Source: Prevotella brunnea
GTDB taxonomy: Bacteria; Bacteroidota; Bacteroidia; Bacteroidales; Bacteroidaceae
Length of the DNA stretch: 40,844 nt
Reading direction: 5' to 3'
Assembly: GCF_008016795.1 (NCBI RefSeq)
Contig: NZ_SDIK01000046.1
Coordinates: forward strand, 1-40,844
The notes under the pieces were generated by a model that was not told the DNA's origin, searched no databases, and saw nothing but the letters and a program-made list of their open reading frames with translations. Position numbers and translations under genes: made by a program. Shown here piece after piece: positions 1 through 8,477 of this stretch (positions are counted from its first letter, which is position 1; each line of letters begins with the position of its first letter).

Positions 1-152
1 GGCCAACAATTCAGCCATTGGAACATTGAACAGCTAAACACAATCAACTTACGCAATATGGACTCTTGAGAACAACCGCTAGAATAATAATCAATTAACT
101 CTTGCAGCTTTAACGAATACGAAAATTCGCGCGGGGTTTTACGTTTTGTCAT
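1..152 (-). CDS. Partial ORF at left edge, possible IS3-type OrfA (HTH) fragment
   Basis: An open minus-strand frame starts at an ATG at 150-152 and runs 50 codons without a stop to the window edge, so the gene is cut off. The peptide begins MTKRKTPREFSYSLKLQ and continues with a YYSSG / SQESILRK / SCSMFQW pattern. Spacing and composition resemble the helix-turn-helix start of IS3-family OrfA transposases, where a basic N-terminus is followed by a glycine turn, a recognition helix and a W-rich segment. The family call rests on pattern memory only. It could equally be a short unrelated DNA-binding protein or a degraded transposase. It diverges from purB. Confidence 0.35.
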   Translation of the reverse strand, partial: MTKRKTPREFSYSLKLQELIDYYSSGCSQESILRKLIVFSCSMFQWLNCW

Positions 153-428
153 AATTTCTTACTTTTTTTATAGTCAGAATTGTGACAAGCTAAATCCGTA
201 TAAGACATTTCCCCCCGGAGGTAGAATTGTGGTGAAGAAATAAGAGGATTAAGATGTTCGGCAGAAAGAAAAAAACTGTTTTCCGGTGTTTTATTCTCTT
301 GCCGCTGCGCCATGAGAAAAGATGCAACCGAAGGGGGATAACCTTATGATGGACTTGAGCTAAAAACTTTCAATTGTTATATTAATGAAATATTATTCGA
401 TTATTGCAATACTTTCGATATAAATTCT
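153..428. other. Intergenic stretch upstream of purB, no gene seen
   Basis: This AT-rich region separates the divergent edge ORF from purB. It holds a C-run/G-rich patch near 211-222 and only very short ORFs (for example 31 codons from about 253) without recognisable character. I see no tRNA or hairpin terminator. The only functional signal is the purB promoter-like box at its right end. Confidence 0.5.
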
Positions 429-436
429 TAAATTTG
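429..436 (+). promoter_or_regulatory. Bacteroidota-type -7 box for purB
   Basis: TAAATTTG fits the Bacteroidota primary-sigma -7 consensus TAnnTTTG. An ATTG lies 22 bases upstream, near the expected -33 position. It sits 26 bases before the purB ATG, giving a very short predicted leader. The consensus is established knowledge; its use here is inferred. Confidence 0.5.
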
Positions 437-461
437 CAATCTATTAATTTCAATTATTGTT

Positions 462-1808
462 ATGGTTCTTGATGAATTAACAGCTGTGTCGCCCGTAGAT
501 GGTCGTTATAGAGGAAAAACTGAGAAGTTTGCCAATTATTTTTCAGAATACGCACTCATCCGTTACAGAGTGAGAGTAGAGATAGAATATTTTATCAGTC
601 TGTGTGAAATCCCCCTACCTCAACTGAAAACGTTCGATGCGACTCTTTTTGAGGAGTTGCGCAAGATATATCGTGATTTCTCCGAAGATAGCGCACGACG
701 CGTCAAGGAGATTGAAAAAGTTACCAACCATGACGTGAAAGCCGTGGAATACTTTCTCAAGGAAGAGTTCGACAGGATTGGTTCACTCGAGGCCTACAAG
801 GAGTTTATCCATTTCGGACTTACCTCTCAGGATATCAACAACACCAGCGTACCCCTTTCTCTCAAGGAAGCTCTTGACGAAGTCTTCATTCCGCAAGTGG
901 AAGAACTCATAGCTCAACTGACAGCCTATGCCAACGAATGGAGCGATGTACCCATGTTGGCAAAGACACATGGTCAGCCGGCGTCCCCTACACGTTTGGG
1001 GAAAGAGATACAGGTGTTTGCCTATCGACTCGAGGAACAACTTCAGTCACTCAAGGCTTGTAAACTTACCGCTAAATTCGGAGGAGCCACCGGCAATTAC
1101 AACGCCCATCACGTTGCCTACCCCCGGTATGACTGGAAAGCCTTTGGCGATAAGTTCGTGAGCGAGAAATTGGGACTTTGCCGAGAGCAGTTCACCACCC
1201 AAATTAGTAATTACGACCATTTGGGTTCTATCTTCGATGCCATTCGGCGCGTCAATACCATAATCATCGATTTGGATCGCGACATTTGGATGTATATCTC
1301 CATGGAATATTTCAAGCAAAAAATCAAGGCGGGCGAGGTCGGATCGAGTGCCATGCCCCATAAGGTGAATCCTATCGACTTTGAGAATAGTGAGGGCAAT
1401 ATGGGCATTGCCAACGCCATCTTGCAGTTTCTCGCGCAGAAACTACCCATCAGCCGTTTGCAACGCGATCTGACCGACTCCACCGTCTTGCGTAATGTGG
1501 GCGTTCCCCTCGGACATAGCGTAATCGCCATACAGAGTACGCTGAAGGGACTTCGCAAGTTAATCTTAAATCAGGATAAGCTCAATGCCGACTTGGAGGA
1601 CACGTGGGCTGTCGTTGCCGAAGCCATACAAACCATTCTCCGGCGCGAAGGTTATCCACATCCTTATGAAGCGTTGAAAGCTCTTACCCGAACCAACGAG
1701 CGCATGACAGAAGAAAGCATACACAACTTCATCAAGGAATTAAATGTGAGCGAAAGTGTAAAAAAGGAACTGATGGCGATTGCACCGCAAAATTACACGG
1801 GATTGTAA
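462..1808 (+). CDS. purB: Adenylosuccinate lyase
   Basis: PurB removes fumarate from succinylaminoimidazolecarboxamide ribotide and from adenylosuccinate, so it acts twice in cytosolic purine synthesis. The 448-residue protein starts with the family-typical 'ELTAVSPVDGRY' and is close to the usual length of the E. coli-type enzyme (about 456). A THGQPASPTRLGKE segment carries the conserved His at residue 170. The fumarase/aspartase superfamily signature SSAMPHKVNP lies at about 295-304, with the serine of the flexible catalytic loop at 295. The ATG has no clear Shine-Dalgarno but follows a TAnnTTTG box. It is probably its own transcript; the next gene starts 138 bases later. Confidence 0.96.
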   Translation: MVLDELTAVSPVDGRYRGKTEKFANYFSEYALIRYRVRVEIEYFISLCEIPLPQLKTFDATLFEELRKIYRDFSEDSARRVKEIEKVTNHDVKAVEYFLKEEFDRIGSLEAYKEFIHFGLTSQDINNTSVPLSLKEALDEVFIPQVEELIAQLTAYANEWSDVPMLAKTHGQPASPTRLGKEIQVFAYRLEEQLQSLKACKLTAKFGGATGNYNAHHVAYPRYDWKAFGDKFVSEKLGLCREQFTTQISNYDHLGSIFDAIRRVNTIIIDLDRDIWMYISMEYFKQKIKAGEVGSSAMPHKVNPIDFENSEGNMGIANAILQFLAQKLPISRLQRDLTDSTVLRNVGVPLGHSVIAIQSTLKGLRKLILNQDKLNADLEDTWAVVAEAIQTILRREGYPHPYEALKALTRTNERMTEESIHNFIKELNVSESVKKELMAIAPQNYTGL

Positions 1809-1946
1809 ACTCATCCCTTCGTTCCCTACACGATGGACGCATGGAACATATTATTTGTAAATAAAAAGAAAGAGAATATATACAACACAAATTATGAAGA
1901 AAAATGACCGTGAGGTCAAACGTGAAAAATTTAAAGTAAAACAACT

Positions 1947-3452
1947 ATGACAGAAGAATTAGAAAACAAAGAAGGTCAGTCCGTTCAGAATGAAACTAAC
2001 CGTGAAGGCTATTCACCCGACGGACAGAATGGCGCAGAGAGAGAGTATCGTGGTGCGGTTCATCAGCAGCGTCCGCGCATTCATTCACAACGAGCTTACG
2101 TAAATCGTAACGGAAACGACGAGGGCTTCCGTCCGGAAGGATTTGGAGCCAATCTCGGGGGAAACGCCGGTGACGAACGTCAAGGAGACTATCGTCCGAG
2201 AAACAATAAACCTTATGGAGGCTATCAGGCTCGTCAGGGCGGTTATCAGCCTCGTTCGCAGCAGGGAGGCTATCGTCCAAGATATAATAATCAAGGCGAC
2301 TCCAACGATTATCACTCTCGTCAGGGCGGTTATCAAAACTATGGCTATCAGAACCGTCAGCAACAAGGCGGTTATCGACCTCGTTATAATCAGGACGGAG
2401 AACAAAACGCTTACCAGCCTCGTCCGCAGCAGGGTGGCTATCGTCCGCGTTACAATCAAGAAGGTGAGGAACATTCCTATCCCACCGGCGGTTACCAGAA
2501 TCGTGGCGGTTATCAGAATCGCGGCTATAACAACCGTGGGGGCTATCAACCTCGTCAGGGAGGTTATCAGAATCGTGGCTATAATAATCGCGGCGGTTAT
2601 CAGAACCGTGGCTATAACAATCGCAATGGATACGGACAGGGCGGCTACCGTCAGCATACAGCCGATTATGATCCCAATGCGAAATATTCTTTCAAGAAAC
2701 GCATTGAATACAAGGAAGAGAATATTGATCCCAACGAGCCTTTGCGCTTGAACAAATACCTTGCCAATGCCGGAGTTTGTTCACGCCGAGAGGCTGATGA
2801 GTATATACAGGCAGGTGCCGTTTCCGTGAATGGAGAGGTGGTTACCGAGTTGGGAACCAAGGTGCTGCGCTCCGATGAGGTAAAATTCAAGGACGAGATC
2901 GTTTCTTTGGAAAAGAAAGTCTATGTGCTGCTGAACAAGCCCAAAGACTATGTTACCACCAGCGACGATCCCCAGCAACGCAAGACGGTCATGGATTTGG
3001 TCAAGGACGCTTGTCCGGAGCGCATCTATCCCGTAGGACGTTTGGACAGAAACACCACCGGTGTGCTTCTGCTTACCAATGATGGCGATTTGGCAAGTAA
3101 ACTTACTCATCCAAAATTCTTGAAGAAAAAGGTTTATCATGTCTTCCTTGATAAACCGGTTATGCCACAGACTTTGCAACAGATTTCCGATGGCATTGAA
3201 TTGGATGATGGCGAGATTAAAGCCGATGCCATAGAATATCCCGACGACCGAGACCAGTGTCAGGTGGGGATAGAAATCCATAGCGGAAAAAATCGTATCG
3301 TTCGCCGTATCTTCGAGAGCTTGGGCTATCGTGTGGTAAAACTCGACCGCGTACAGTTTGCCGGACTGACAAAGAAAAACCTTCGTCGCGGCGATTGGCG
3401 TTTCCTTACCGAGCAGGAAGTGGATATGTTGCGCATGGGCGCTTTTGAATAA
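1947..3452 (+). CDS. rluB: RluB/RsuA-family 23S rRNA pseudouridine synthase with long Gly/Tyr/Arg/Asn-rich N-terminal extension
   Basis: The C-terminal half is a standard RsuA/RluB pseudouridine synthase. An S4 RNA-binding domain begins near residue 265 (LNKYLANAGVCSRREADEYI), and the catalytic domain carries the GRLDRNTTG motif with the nucleophilic Asp at 367, followed by KKVYHVFL and a C-terminal RRIFESLGY. RluB-type enzymes isomerise a uridine near the peptidyl-transferase centre of 23S rRNA. The first ~250 residues are unusual: a low-complexity tract of GGYQNR, GYNNR and GGYRPRYN repeats rich in RG and YG. It is probably disordered and RNA-binding, which is inferred from composition. Such tails are seen on Bacteroidota orthologues, whereas E. 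coli RluB has none of this kind. The exact rRNA target cannot be read from sequence. Confidence 0.9.
   Translation: MTEELENKEGQSVQNETNREGYSPDGQNGAEREYRGAVHQQRPRIHSQRAYVNRNGNDEGFRPEGFGANLGGNAGDERQGDYRPRNNKPYGGYQARQGGYQPRSQQGGYRPRYNNQGDSNDYHSRQGGYQNYGYQNRQQQGGYRPRYNQDGEQNAYQPRPQQGGYRPRYNQEGEEHSYPTGGYQNRGGYQNRGYNNRGGYQPRQGGYQNRGYNNRGGYQNRGYNNRNGYGQGGYRQHTADYDPNAKYSFKKRIEYKEENIDPNEPLRLNKYLANAGVCSRREADEYIQAGAVSVNGEVVTELGTKVLRSDEVKFKDEIVSLEKKVYVLLNKPKDYVTTSDDPQQRKTVMDLVKDACPERIYPVGRLDRNTTGVLLLTNDGDLASKLTHPKFLKKKVYHVFLDKPVMPQTLQQISDGIELDDGEIKADAIEYPDDRDQCQVGIEIHSGKNRIVRRIFESLGYRVVKLDRVQFAGLTKKNLRRGDWRFLTEQEVDMLRMGAFE
2215..2640 (+). repeat. Imperfect in-frame tandem repeat coding for GGYQNR/GYNNR units
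   Basis: Short units encoding GGYQ(N/P)R, GYNNR and GGYRPRYN recur with silent variation through the N-terminal part of the RluB-type gene, most densely from about 2485 to 2635. The repetition is coding and in frame. It gives the protein a low-complexity segment and is a possible site of length variation by slippage or recombination between units. Confidence 0.8.
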
Positions 3453-3561
3453 GATCAGCCAACACTCCTCCGTGAAGAGGAGAAAGAAACCAAGAGAAAT
3501 ATGAATACCAAAGCTCACTATCTTTTCAAGGTGTGGGCGAAGGTCTTAATTTTTACAATCA

Positions 3562-4953
3562 ATGAAAAGAACAAAAGTCGTCGATGCGTTACAGTGCACC
3601 GACTTTGGAAAAGATATCAACGTGAAAGGATGGGTGCGTTCCCATCGTAGTAGTAAGGCTGTCGATTTCATTGCTTTGAACGATGGCTCCACCATCAAGA
3701 ATATTCAAGTGGTCATCGACCCGGCAGCCCTCGATCCCGAACAACTAAAGAACATTACCACCGGTGCCTGCATCAGCGTTACCGGAAAATTGGTGGAAAG
3801 TCAGGGCAAGGGACAGACTTCCGAGATTAGGTGCGGCGAGATGGAGATTTATGGTTTGTGTCCGAGCGACTATCCCATGCAGAAGAAGGGACAGAGCTTT
3901 GAGTATATGCGCAAGTATGGGCACATGCGTCTGCGTACCAATACGTTCGGTGCCGTATTCCGCATTCGCCACAATATGGCGATAGCCATTCATCGCTATT
4001 TCCATGAACACGGATTCTTCTATTTCCACACTCCTTTGATTACGGGTAGCGACTGTGAAGGTGCCGGCAACATGTTCCAAGTAACCACTCTTGATTTGGA
4101 TAGAGTGGCTAAATCGGGGAAGGTAGAATACGACAATGACTTCTTTGGCAAGAAGACCCACCTGACGGTTTCCGGACAGTTGGAAGGGGAACTGGGAGCA
4201 ACATCGCTCGGAGCCATCTATACTTTCGGACCCACGTTCCGTGCTGAAAATTCAAACACGCCTCGCCATCTGGCAGAGTTTTGGATGGTTGAGCCGGAAG
4301 TGGCGTTCATCGACCAACAAGAACTCATGGACTTGGAGGAGGACTTCATTAAATATTGTGTTCGTTGGGCTTTGGAGAATTGTAAGGACGACCTTGAGTT
4401 CCTGAACAAGATGATTGACAAGGAACTCATTGCCCGTTTGGAAGGAGTGCTGAAGGAAACGTTTGTCCGCCTTACCTACACGGAAGGTTTTGATATTCTC
4501 AAAAAGGCACAAGACAATGGCGTGAAGTTTGAATTCCCTGTTTCGGAATGGGGAATGGATCTCAGCAGTGAGCATGAACGCTATTTGGTGGAACAGCATT
4601 TCAAACGACCGGTAATCATGACCGATTATCCAAGCGAGATAAAATCGTTCTACATGAAGAAGAATGCCGATGGCAAGACCATGCAGGGAACCGACGTGCT
4701 CTTCCCTCGCATCGGAGAAATCATCGGTGGTTCTGTGCGTGAGGAAAGTTATGAGAAACTGTTAGCGGAAATTCGCGCGCGTGGCATGAAAGAAGAAGTT
4801 TACGACTGGTATCTCGATACGCGTAAATACGGTTCCTGTCCGCATGGTGGCTTCGGGTTGGGATTCGAGCGTCTCATCCTTTTCGTTACCGGCATGCAAA
4901 ACATACGCGATGTCATTCCGTTTGCTCGCACACCCAAGAATGCCGAGTTCTAA
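3562..4953 (+). CDS. asnS: Asparaginyl-tRNA synthetase
   Basis: AsnRS is a class IIb enzyme that charges tRNA-Asn. The 463-residue length matches the bacterial family (E. coli 466). The N-terminal OB-fold anticodon-binding domain (about 1-110, with [12 protein letters not shown]) is followed by the class II core. Motif 2 is [25 protein letters not shown], with Arg at about 227, and motif 3 is [10 protein letters not shown], with Arg at about 437. The AEFWMVEPE context favours AsnRS over AspRS. It lies 109 bases after the RluB-type gene, on the same strand and possibly co-transcribed, and ends before a hairpin terminator. Confidence 0.95.
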   Translation: MKRTKVVDALQCTDFGKDINVKGWVRSHRSSKAVDFIALNDGSTIKNIQVVIDPAALDPEQLKNITTGACISVTGKLVESQGKGQTSEIRCGEMEIYGLCPSDYPMQKKGQSFEYMRKYGHMRLRTNTFGAVFRIRHNMAIAIHRYFHEHGFFYFHTPLITGSDCEGAGNMFQVTTLDLDRVAKSGKVEYDNDFFGKKTHLTVSGQLEGELGATSLGAIYTFGPTFRAENSNTPRHLAEFWMVEPEVAFIDQQELMDLEEDFIKYCVRWALENCKDDLEFLNKMIDKELIARLEGVLKETFVRLTYTEGFDILKKAQDNGVKFEFPVSEWGMDLSSEHERYLVEQHFKRPVIMTDYPSEIKSFYMKKNADGKTMQGTDVLFPRIGEIIGGSVREESYEKLLAEIRARGMKEEVYDWYLDTRKYGSCPHGGFGLGFERLILFVTGMQNIRDVIPFARTPKNAEF

Positions 4954-5013
4954 ATCTATGGGTATGCGATAACATTGAACAAATGAACCTTTCTCGCGAC
5001 ACCCATGAAAATA

Positions 5014-5058
5014 CCACCGGTGAGTTGCTCCCATGCAACGACCGGTGGCATTTTACAT
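5014..5058 (+). terminator. Hairpin terminator after asnS
   Basis: CCACCGGT at 5014-5021 pairs with ACCGGTGG at 5041-5048, with an inner GTTG/CAAC pairing, and is followed by cattttacattt. It sits 60 bases after the asnS stop. This is a factor-independent terminator-like structure, although the T tract is interrupted. Confidence 0.7.
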
Positions 5059-5234
5059 TTATTTAAATTCCAAAACATTCTTGAATTTCTCTTGAACTTC
5101 TTGGCTTTCTAAGTCTTTTTGCTTATTCTCATCTTCTTGTTTTTTTAGAAATTGTGGAGTTTACAGCTTTTCCATGATTGCAAAATAGCTATGGCTCTTA
5201 AGCCCCTTAACCCTCATCACTCTGAAGTTACAAG

Positions 5235-5593
5235 CCAATAGTGTCCTAAATTTTCTTCATTCATCCACCCAAAGCTTAGCTTTCACTTTCCAAAAGCTTA
5301 CCTTTTGCACTGCAAAAGGTCATGAATTATGCTGCAAAAGCTAAGCTTTTAAATCGCAAATAATATCGTCCTGATTATTAGCAGATTACAAAACGTATCC
5401 CCGATGCGGTTTTTGTAATATAATTTCATGGTGCCGGGCAGGTCGAATGTTCGCTATCAAGTGTCTGTTTACCACCACCTGAATACGAATTGGAGTCATA
5501 CGCCATATCTGATTTAGAGAAAAACACGTCAAGTCTTATGATTTATGCGGTGTTTCGTGAGTTTTCGAAAAAAAATATTTAGGACACTATTGG
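5235..5593 (-). mobile_element. MITE-like element, left copy, 17-bp perfect terminal inverted repeats
   Basis: CCAATAGTGTCCTAAAT (5235-5251) and its exact reverse complement (5577-5593) bound a ~359-bp segment with no credible gene. TTACAA occurs just outside both ends (5228-5233 and 5594-5599), consistent with a 6-bp target duplication if one extra G belongs to the left end. Read on the minus strand, the segment is colinear with 29012-29379. Shared exact blocks include 20 bp (5476-5495 with 29119-29138), 18 bp (5311-5328 with 29284-29301) and 18 bp (5291-5308 with 29304-29321). Inside is a palindromic AAAAGCTTACCTTTTGCA-type core. A small non-autonomous transposable repeat is the best reading, because no transposase is present. 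Confidence 0.75.
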
Positions 5594-5666
5594 TTACAAT
5601 CGCAATAAAACTTCGATGCCATGAAAGAAATCTGTGAATGATGATACAAAAAACGAAAAAAAGCAT

Positions 5667-5674
5667 TACCTTTG
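5667..5674 (+). promoter_or_regulatory. Likely -7 box of the capsule-locus promoter
   Basis: TACCTTTG fits TAnnTTTG and lies about 250 bases upstream of upxY, just outside the MITE-like element. No good TTTG is visible at -33. If used, it gives a leader of roughly 240 nt before upxY, the arrangement expected where UpxY-type factors engage the 5' untranslated region. Use as the promoter is inferred. Confidence 0.45.
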
Positions 5675-5705
5675 TAGAAAATTTAAGGAGAGGAGAATTG
5701 CAAAG

Positions 5706-5825
5706 GTGCAACAAATAGCTCGAAAACCTACTGTGGAACGACTATCTGAACGCGGAAAACATTTATTGGAACATTTATCAAGAAACCTCGAACTTGCAAA
5801 CCTTCCCTTTGAAAGTTATATTTGA
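5706..5825 (+). CDS. Possible short leader ORF upstream of upxY
   Basis: A GTG at 5706 opens a 39-codon frame (QQIARKPTVERLSERGKHLLEHL...) that ends at 5825. It follows a purine-rich aaggagagg at about 5685-5693 and the -7 box at 5667-5674. The frame extends upstream to an ATG at 5634, but that ATG would precede the predicted transcription start, so GTG is preferred. The peptide is charged and helical-looking, and I do not recognise it. It may be a leader peptide, a small regulator or a chance ORF. Confidence 0.25.
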   Translation: MQQIARKPTVERLSERGKHLLEHLSRNLELANLPFESYI

Positions 5826-5920
5826 AACGTATTATTTTGTGAATCATCATGTAGTGACATCGGCTCGATTATCCGAGGAGATAATGACCATTATGAGAGA
5901 CATAAAGTAGATGGGAATTT

Positions 5921-7051
5921 ATGAAACTGGATAGTACGGATTCTCTGTCTGCAGCCAACGAAGCCGAACGATTTTCCAATGTGGAGGGTCAAAGGCTACC
6001 GGACGGCAACCGGCACACTGAACCTATTCTTTTGAGTGGCTCAGAAGAGAAGCAGTGCTTGCAAGTTGGTGGGGAAAGCGAGAACAACCCAATGAAAAAC
6101 CATTCGCAGACCACCGATTCTTGGTGTTATCTCTTCACCCATTGCCGAAGAACTTCGGTTTTCGAAGAGAAATTAAAGACAGATGGTCGCGTCTTTTTTA
6201 TCCACAAAAGCGTAAAATATGTTCGTAAGTATGGGCGAGGAGTAAAGGAAACAACAACTCCCACCGTTAGCGGACTTATCTTTCTGCAAGGGCAACCAAA
6301 AGAAATACAAAACTATCTCAATACTAAATTTCCAGGCTATTGGCTGTGTAAGAATTGCAGCACCGGCAAGCCGGCTGTAATCCCCCACCAACAGATGGAA
6401 CCTTTCATGCGCATCGCGGAGGTAGAGCCCGACCGTATTCGCTTTCTCATGCGCCCATTTCAATATTATGCCAAAAACCGCACCTTACTTCGCATCGCAT
6501 CGGGCAACCTTGCCGGACTGGAAGGCTACGTCATACGCATGGCGCGCGACCGAAGATTGGTGATGGATGTCGGCGGAAAGAGCATCGCCATTTCGGGCAT
6601 TCACAATGAAAGGTTTGAGGAGGTTGGGAAAAACGAGACGCATAAGAAGTGTGGCGACATCTTCTACAAGCGCAACCTGCAAGAACGCAATGCTTTCATC
6701 GATCGATATTTCCATCCGGTAACCTCTGAGAGTGAAGTGGCTGCCCAAAAAGAGAATATAGAAATTCTTAGATTGCAAATCCTCTCCGATGAACAGGTGG
6801 GGAAGATTAACGTTAAAGAAGCTTTTGCGTCTTTTGCGTTCATGATAGAAGAAATCGGATATTATTATGCACCCTTTTTTCAATCCTCTGGCAATCGTCT
6901 GCAACCACTTTTCGCGGCAGGGACAAAGGTCTTTCAAGAGATGAGAAACATCTTGTCCGATTCCAAGCAAGATGAAGATTTTAGTGCATGGGGCAATTCT
7001 GTTTATGCCGACTTAAAGACTAACTACGCTTACCTCTTTGATGAGGTGTAA
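5921..7051 (+). CDS. UpxY-family transcription antiterminator (NusG-like) of the polysaccharide locus
   Basis: UpxY proteins are NusG paralogues encoded first in Bacteroidota capsule operons. They let RNA polymerase elongate through the locus by acting on the 5' leader. Here a NusG N-terminal domain begins near residue 68 (WCYLFTHCRR), continues through FFIHKSVKYVRKYGRG and PTVSGLIFLQG, and is followed by a KOW-like segment near 190-225 (GNLAGLEGYVIRMARDRRLVMDVGG). At 376 residues it is much longer than the ~170-residue Bacteroides fragilis UpxY proteins. It has ~65 extra N-terminal residues and ~140 residues after KOW with no recognised domain. An internal ATG (codon 58, at 6092) is an alternative start. 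Its position as first gene of the locus supports the role. Confidence 0.85.
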   Translation: MKLDSTDSLSAANEAERFSNVEGQRLPDGNRHTEPILLSGSEEKQCLQVGGESENNPMKNHSQTTDSWCYLFTHCRRTSVFEEKLKTDGRVFFIHKSVKYVRKYGRGVKETTTPTVSGLIFLQGQPKEIQNYLNTKFPGYWLCKNCSTGKPAVIPHQQMEPFMRIAEVEPDRIRFLMRPFQYYAKNRTLLRIASGNLAGLEGYVIRMARDRRLVMDVGGKSIAISGIHNERFEEVGKNETHKKCGDIFYKRNLQERNAFIDRYFHPVTSESEVAAQKENIEILRLQILSDEQVGKINVKEAFASFAFMIEEIGYYYAPFFQSSGNRLQPLFAAGTKVFQEMRNILSDSKQDEDFSAWGNSVYADLKTNYAYLFDEV

Positions 7052-7147
7052 TGCGTATTGCTTCCACTTGCTCCACTTTATAAACATGGCATAATCCTAA
7101 ATGAGTTTTGCCGACAAGGTGAAATCACAATAAGAGAAAATAATTTT

Positions 7148-8476
7148 ATGAGAGATATGCGCAACTTCAAAGATATTAAGATTGCTGTGGCAGGAACAGG
7201 CTATGTGGGAATGAGTATTGCCACATTGCTCTCACAGCATCACCAGGTAACGGCGGTGGATGTCATTCCTGAGAAAGTGGAAAAGATTAACAATAAAATC
7301 TCTCCCATTCAGGATGATTATATAGAAAAATATTTGGCTGAGAAACCCTTGAATTTAGTGGCAACGCTCGATGGAAGATCCGCTTACGCTGATGCCGATA
7401 TCATCGTTATCGCTGCGCCTACCAATTATGACCCGGTAAAAAACTATTTCAATACGAGCCATGTGGAAGAAGTCATCGATTTGGTGTTGGAAGTAAATCC
7501 CGATGCCATTATGATTATCAAATCAACCATCCCCGTGGGATATACTCGGACTCTTTATTTGAAGTATGCCCAAAAAGGCGTGAAACGCTTCAACCTACTC
7601 TTCTCACCGGAGTTCCTGCGTGAGAGCAAGGCACTCTATGACAATCTTTACCCGAGTCGCATCATCGTGGGCTATCCCAAGTTGATAGACAAACCTGAGT
7701 TCAAAGAGGAAAACAACGCCATCAAATTGATTACCGATGTGGAGATGCTGCGAGAAGCCGCTGCTACATTTGCACGGCTCTTGCAGGAAGGCGCCGTAAA
7801 GGAGAACATAGACACGCTTTTCATGGGCATGAAAGAAGCCGAGGCAGTGAAACTCTTTGCTAACACCTACCTTGCGCTTCGTGTGAGCTATTTCAACGAG
7901 TTGGATACCTATGCCGAGATGAAAGGACTCGATAGCAAAGCCATCATCGAGGGCATAGGACTGGATCCGCGCATTGGCACCCACTACAATAATCCATCGT
8001 TCGGTTATGGAGGATATTGTCTGCCGAAAGACACGAAACAACTCCTTGCCAATTATCGCGACGTACCACAAAACATGATGTCGGCAATTGTTGAATCCAA
8101 CAGAACCCGAAAAGACTATATATCGGACGCCGTGCTGCGTATGGCGGGTTATTATTCCGGTAACGGACAATGGGATGCCGCCAAAGAGCACAATTGCGTA
8201 ATCGGTGTATATAGACTGACCATGAAGTCCAACTCCGACAACTTCCGCCAGTCTGCCATTCAGGGAATCATGAAACGCATTAAGGCAAAGGGAGCGGAAG
8301 TGATTATCTACGAGCCGACACTCGACGATGGCGCAACTTTCTTCGGCAGTAGGGTGGTGAACAATCTAAAAGATTTCAAGACACAAAGCAAAGCCATCAT
8401 TGCCAATCGCTTCGACGACTGCTTGAAAGACGTGGAAAACAAGGTATATACACGTGATATCTTCAGAAGGGATTGA
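7148..8476 (+). CDS. ugd: UDP-glucose 6-dehydrogenase
   Basis: This enzyme oxidises UDP-glucose to UDP-glucuronate with two NAD+. An N-terminal Rossmann motif ([10 protein letters not shown]) is followed by [32 protein letters not shown] and [13 protein letters not shown], the last with the catalytic Cys at about 291. This pattern closely follows E. coli Ugd, so UDP-GlcNAc/ManNAc dehydrogenases are less likely. ATG 7148 is chosen because the frame upstream begins only at a TTG (7058) and gives a non-conserved leader. At 442 residues it is longer than E. coli Ugd (388), with extra segments around 178-200 and 335-350. The next gene starts one base after its stop. Confidence 0.92.
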   Translation: MRDMRNFKDIKIAVAGTGYVGMSIATLLSQHHQVTAVDVIPEKVEKINNKISPIQDDYIEKYLAEKPLNLVATLDGRSAYADADIIVIAAPTNYDPVKNYFNTSHVEEVIDLVLEVNPDAIMIIKSTIPVGYTRTLYLKYAQKGVKRFNLLFSPEFLRESKALYDNLYPSRIIVGYPKLIDKPEFKEENNAIKLITDVEMLREAAATFARLLQEGAVKENIDTLFMGMKEAEAVKLFANTYLALRVSYFNELDTYAEMKGLDSKAIIEGIGLDPRIGTHYNNPSFGYGGYCLPKDTKQLLANYRDVPQNMMSAIVESNRTRKDYISDAVLRMAGYYSGNGQWDAAKEHNCVIGVYRLTMKSNSDNFRQSAIQGIMKRIKAKGAEVIIYEPTLDDGATFFGSRVVNNLKDFKTQSKAIIANRFDDCLKDVENKVYTRDIFRRD

Positions 8477-8477
8477 A

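Noticed and set aside
2085..2751. Long overlapping ORFs in other frames of the RluB tail (both strands)
   Set aside because: They are shadows caused by the repetitive G/R/Y/N codons; their products are simple I/V/T/A-rich repeats without homology character.
3465..3485. CTCCTC/GAGGAG hairpin after the RluB gene as a terminator
   Set aside because: The stem is only six pairs and is followed by a purine-rich stretch, not T residues.
5271..5345. CRISPR array from repeated CTTTTGC words
   Set aside because: The words are palindromic fragments of unequal spacing, with no constant repeat length and no spacer pattern or cas genes.
5235..5593. Invertible phase-variable promoter flanked by 17-bp inverted repeats, as at B. 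fragilis capsule loci
   Set aside because: The same segment recurs at 29 kb in a non-promoter position, and the likely -7 box (5667) lies outside the repeats. A MITE-like repeat explains it better. No adjacent invertase gene is seen.
7148..8476. UDP-ManNAc dehydrogenase as the function of the first dehydrogenase
   Set aside because: The motif set ([27 protein letters not shown]) follows UDP-glucose dehydrogenase, and a UDP-GlcA epimerase is directly downstream.
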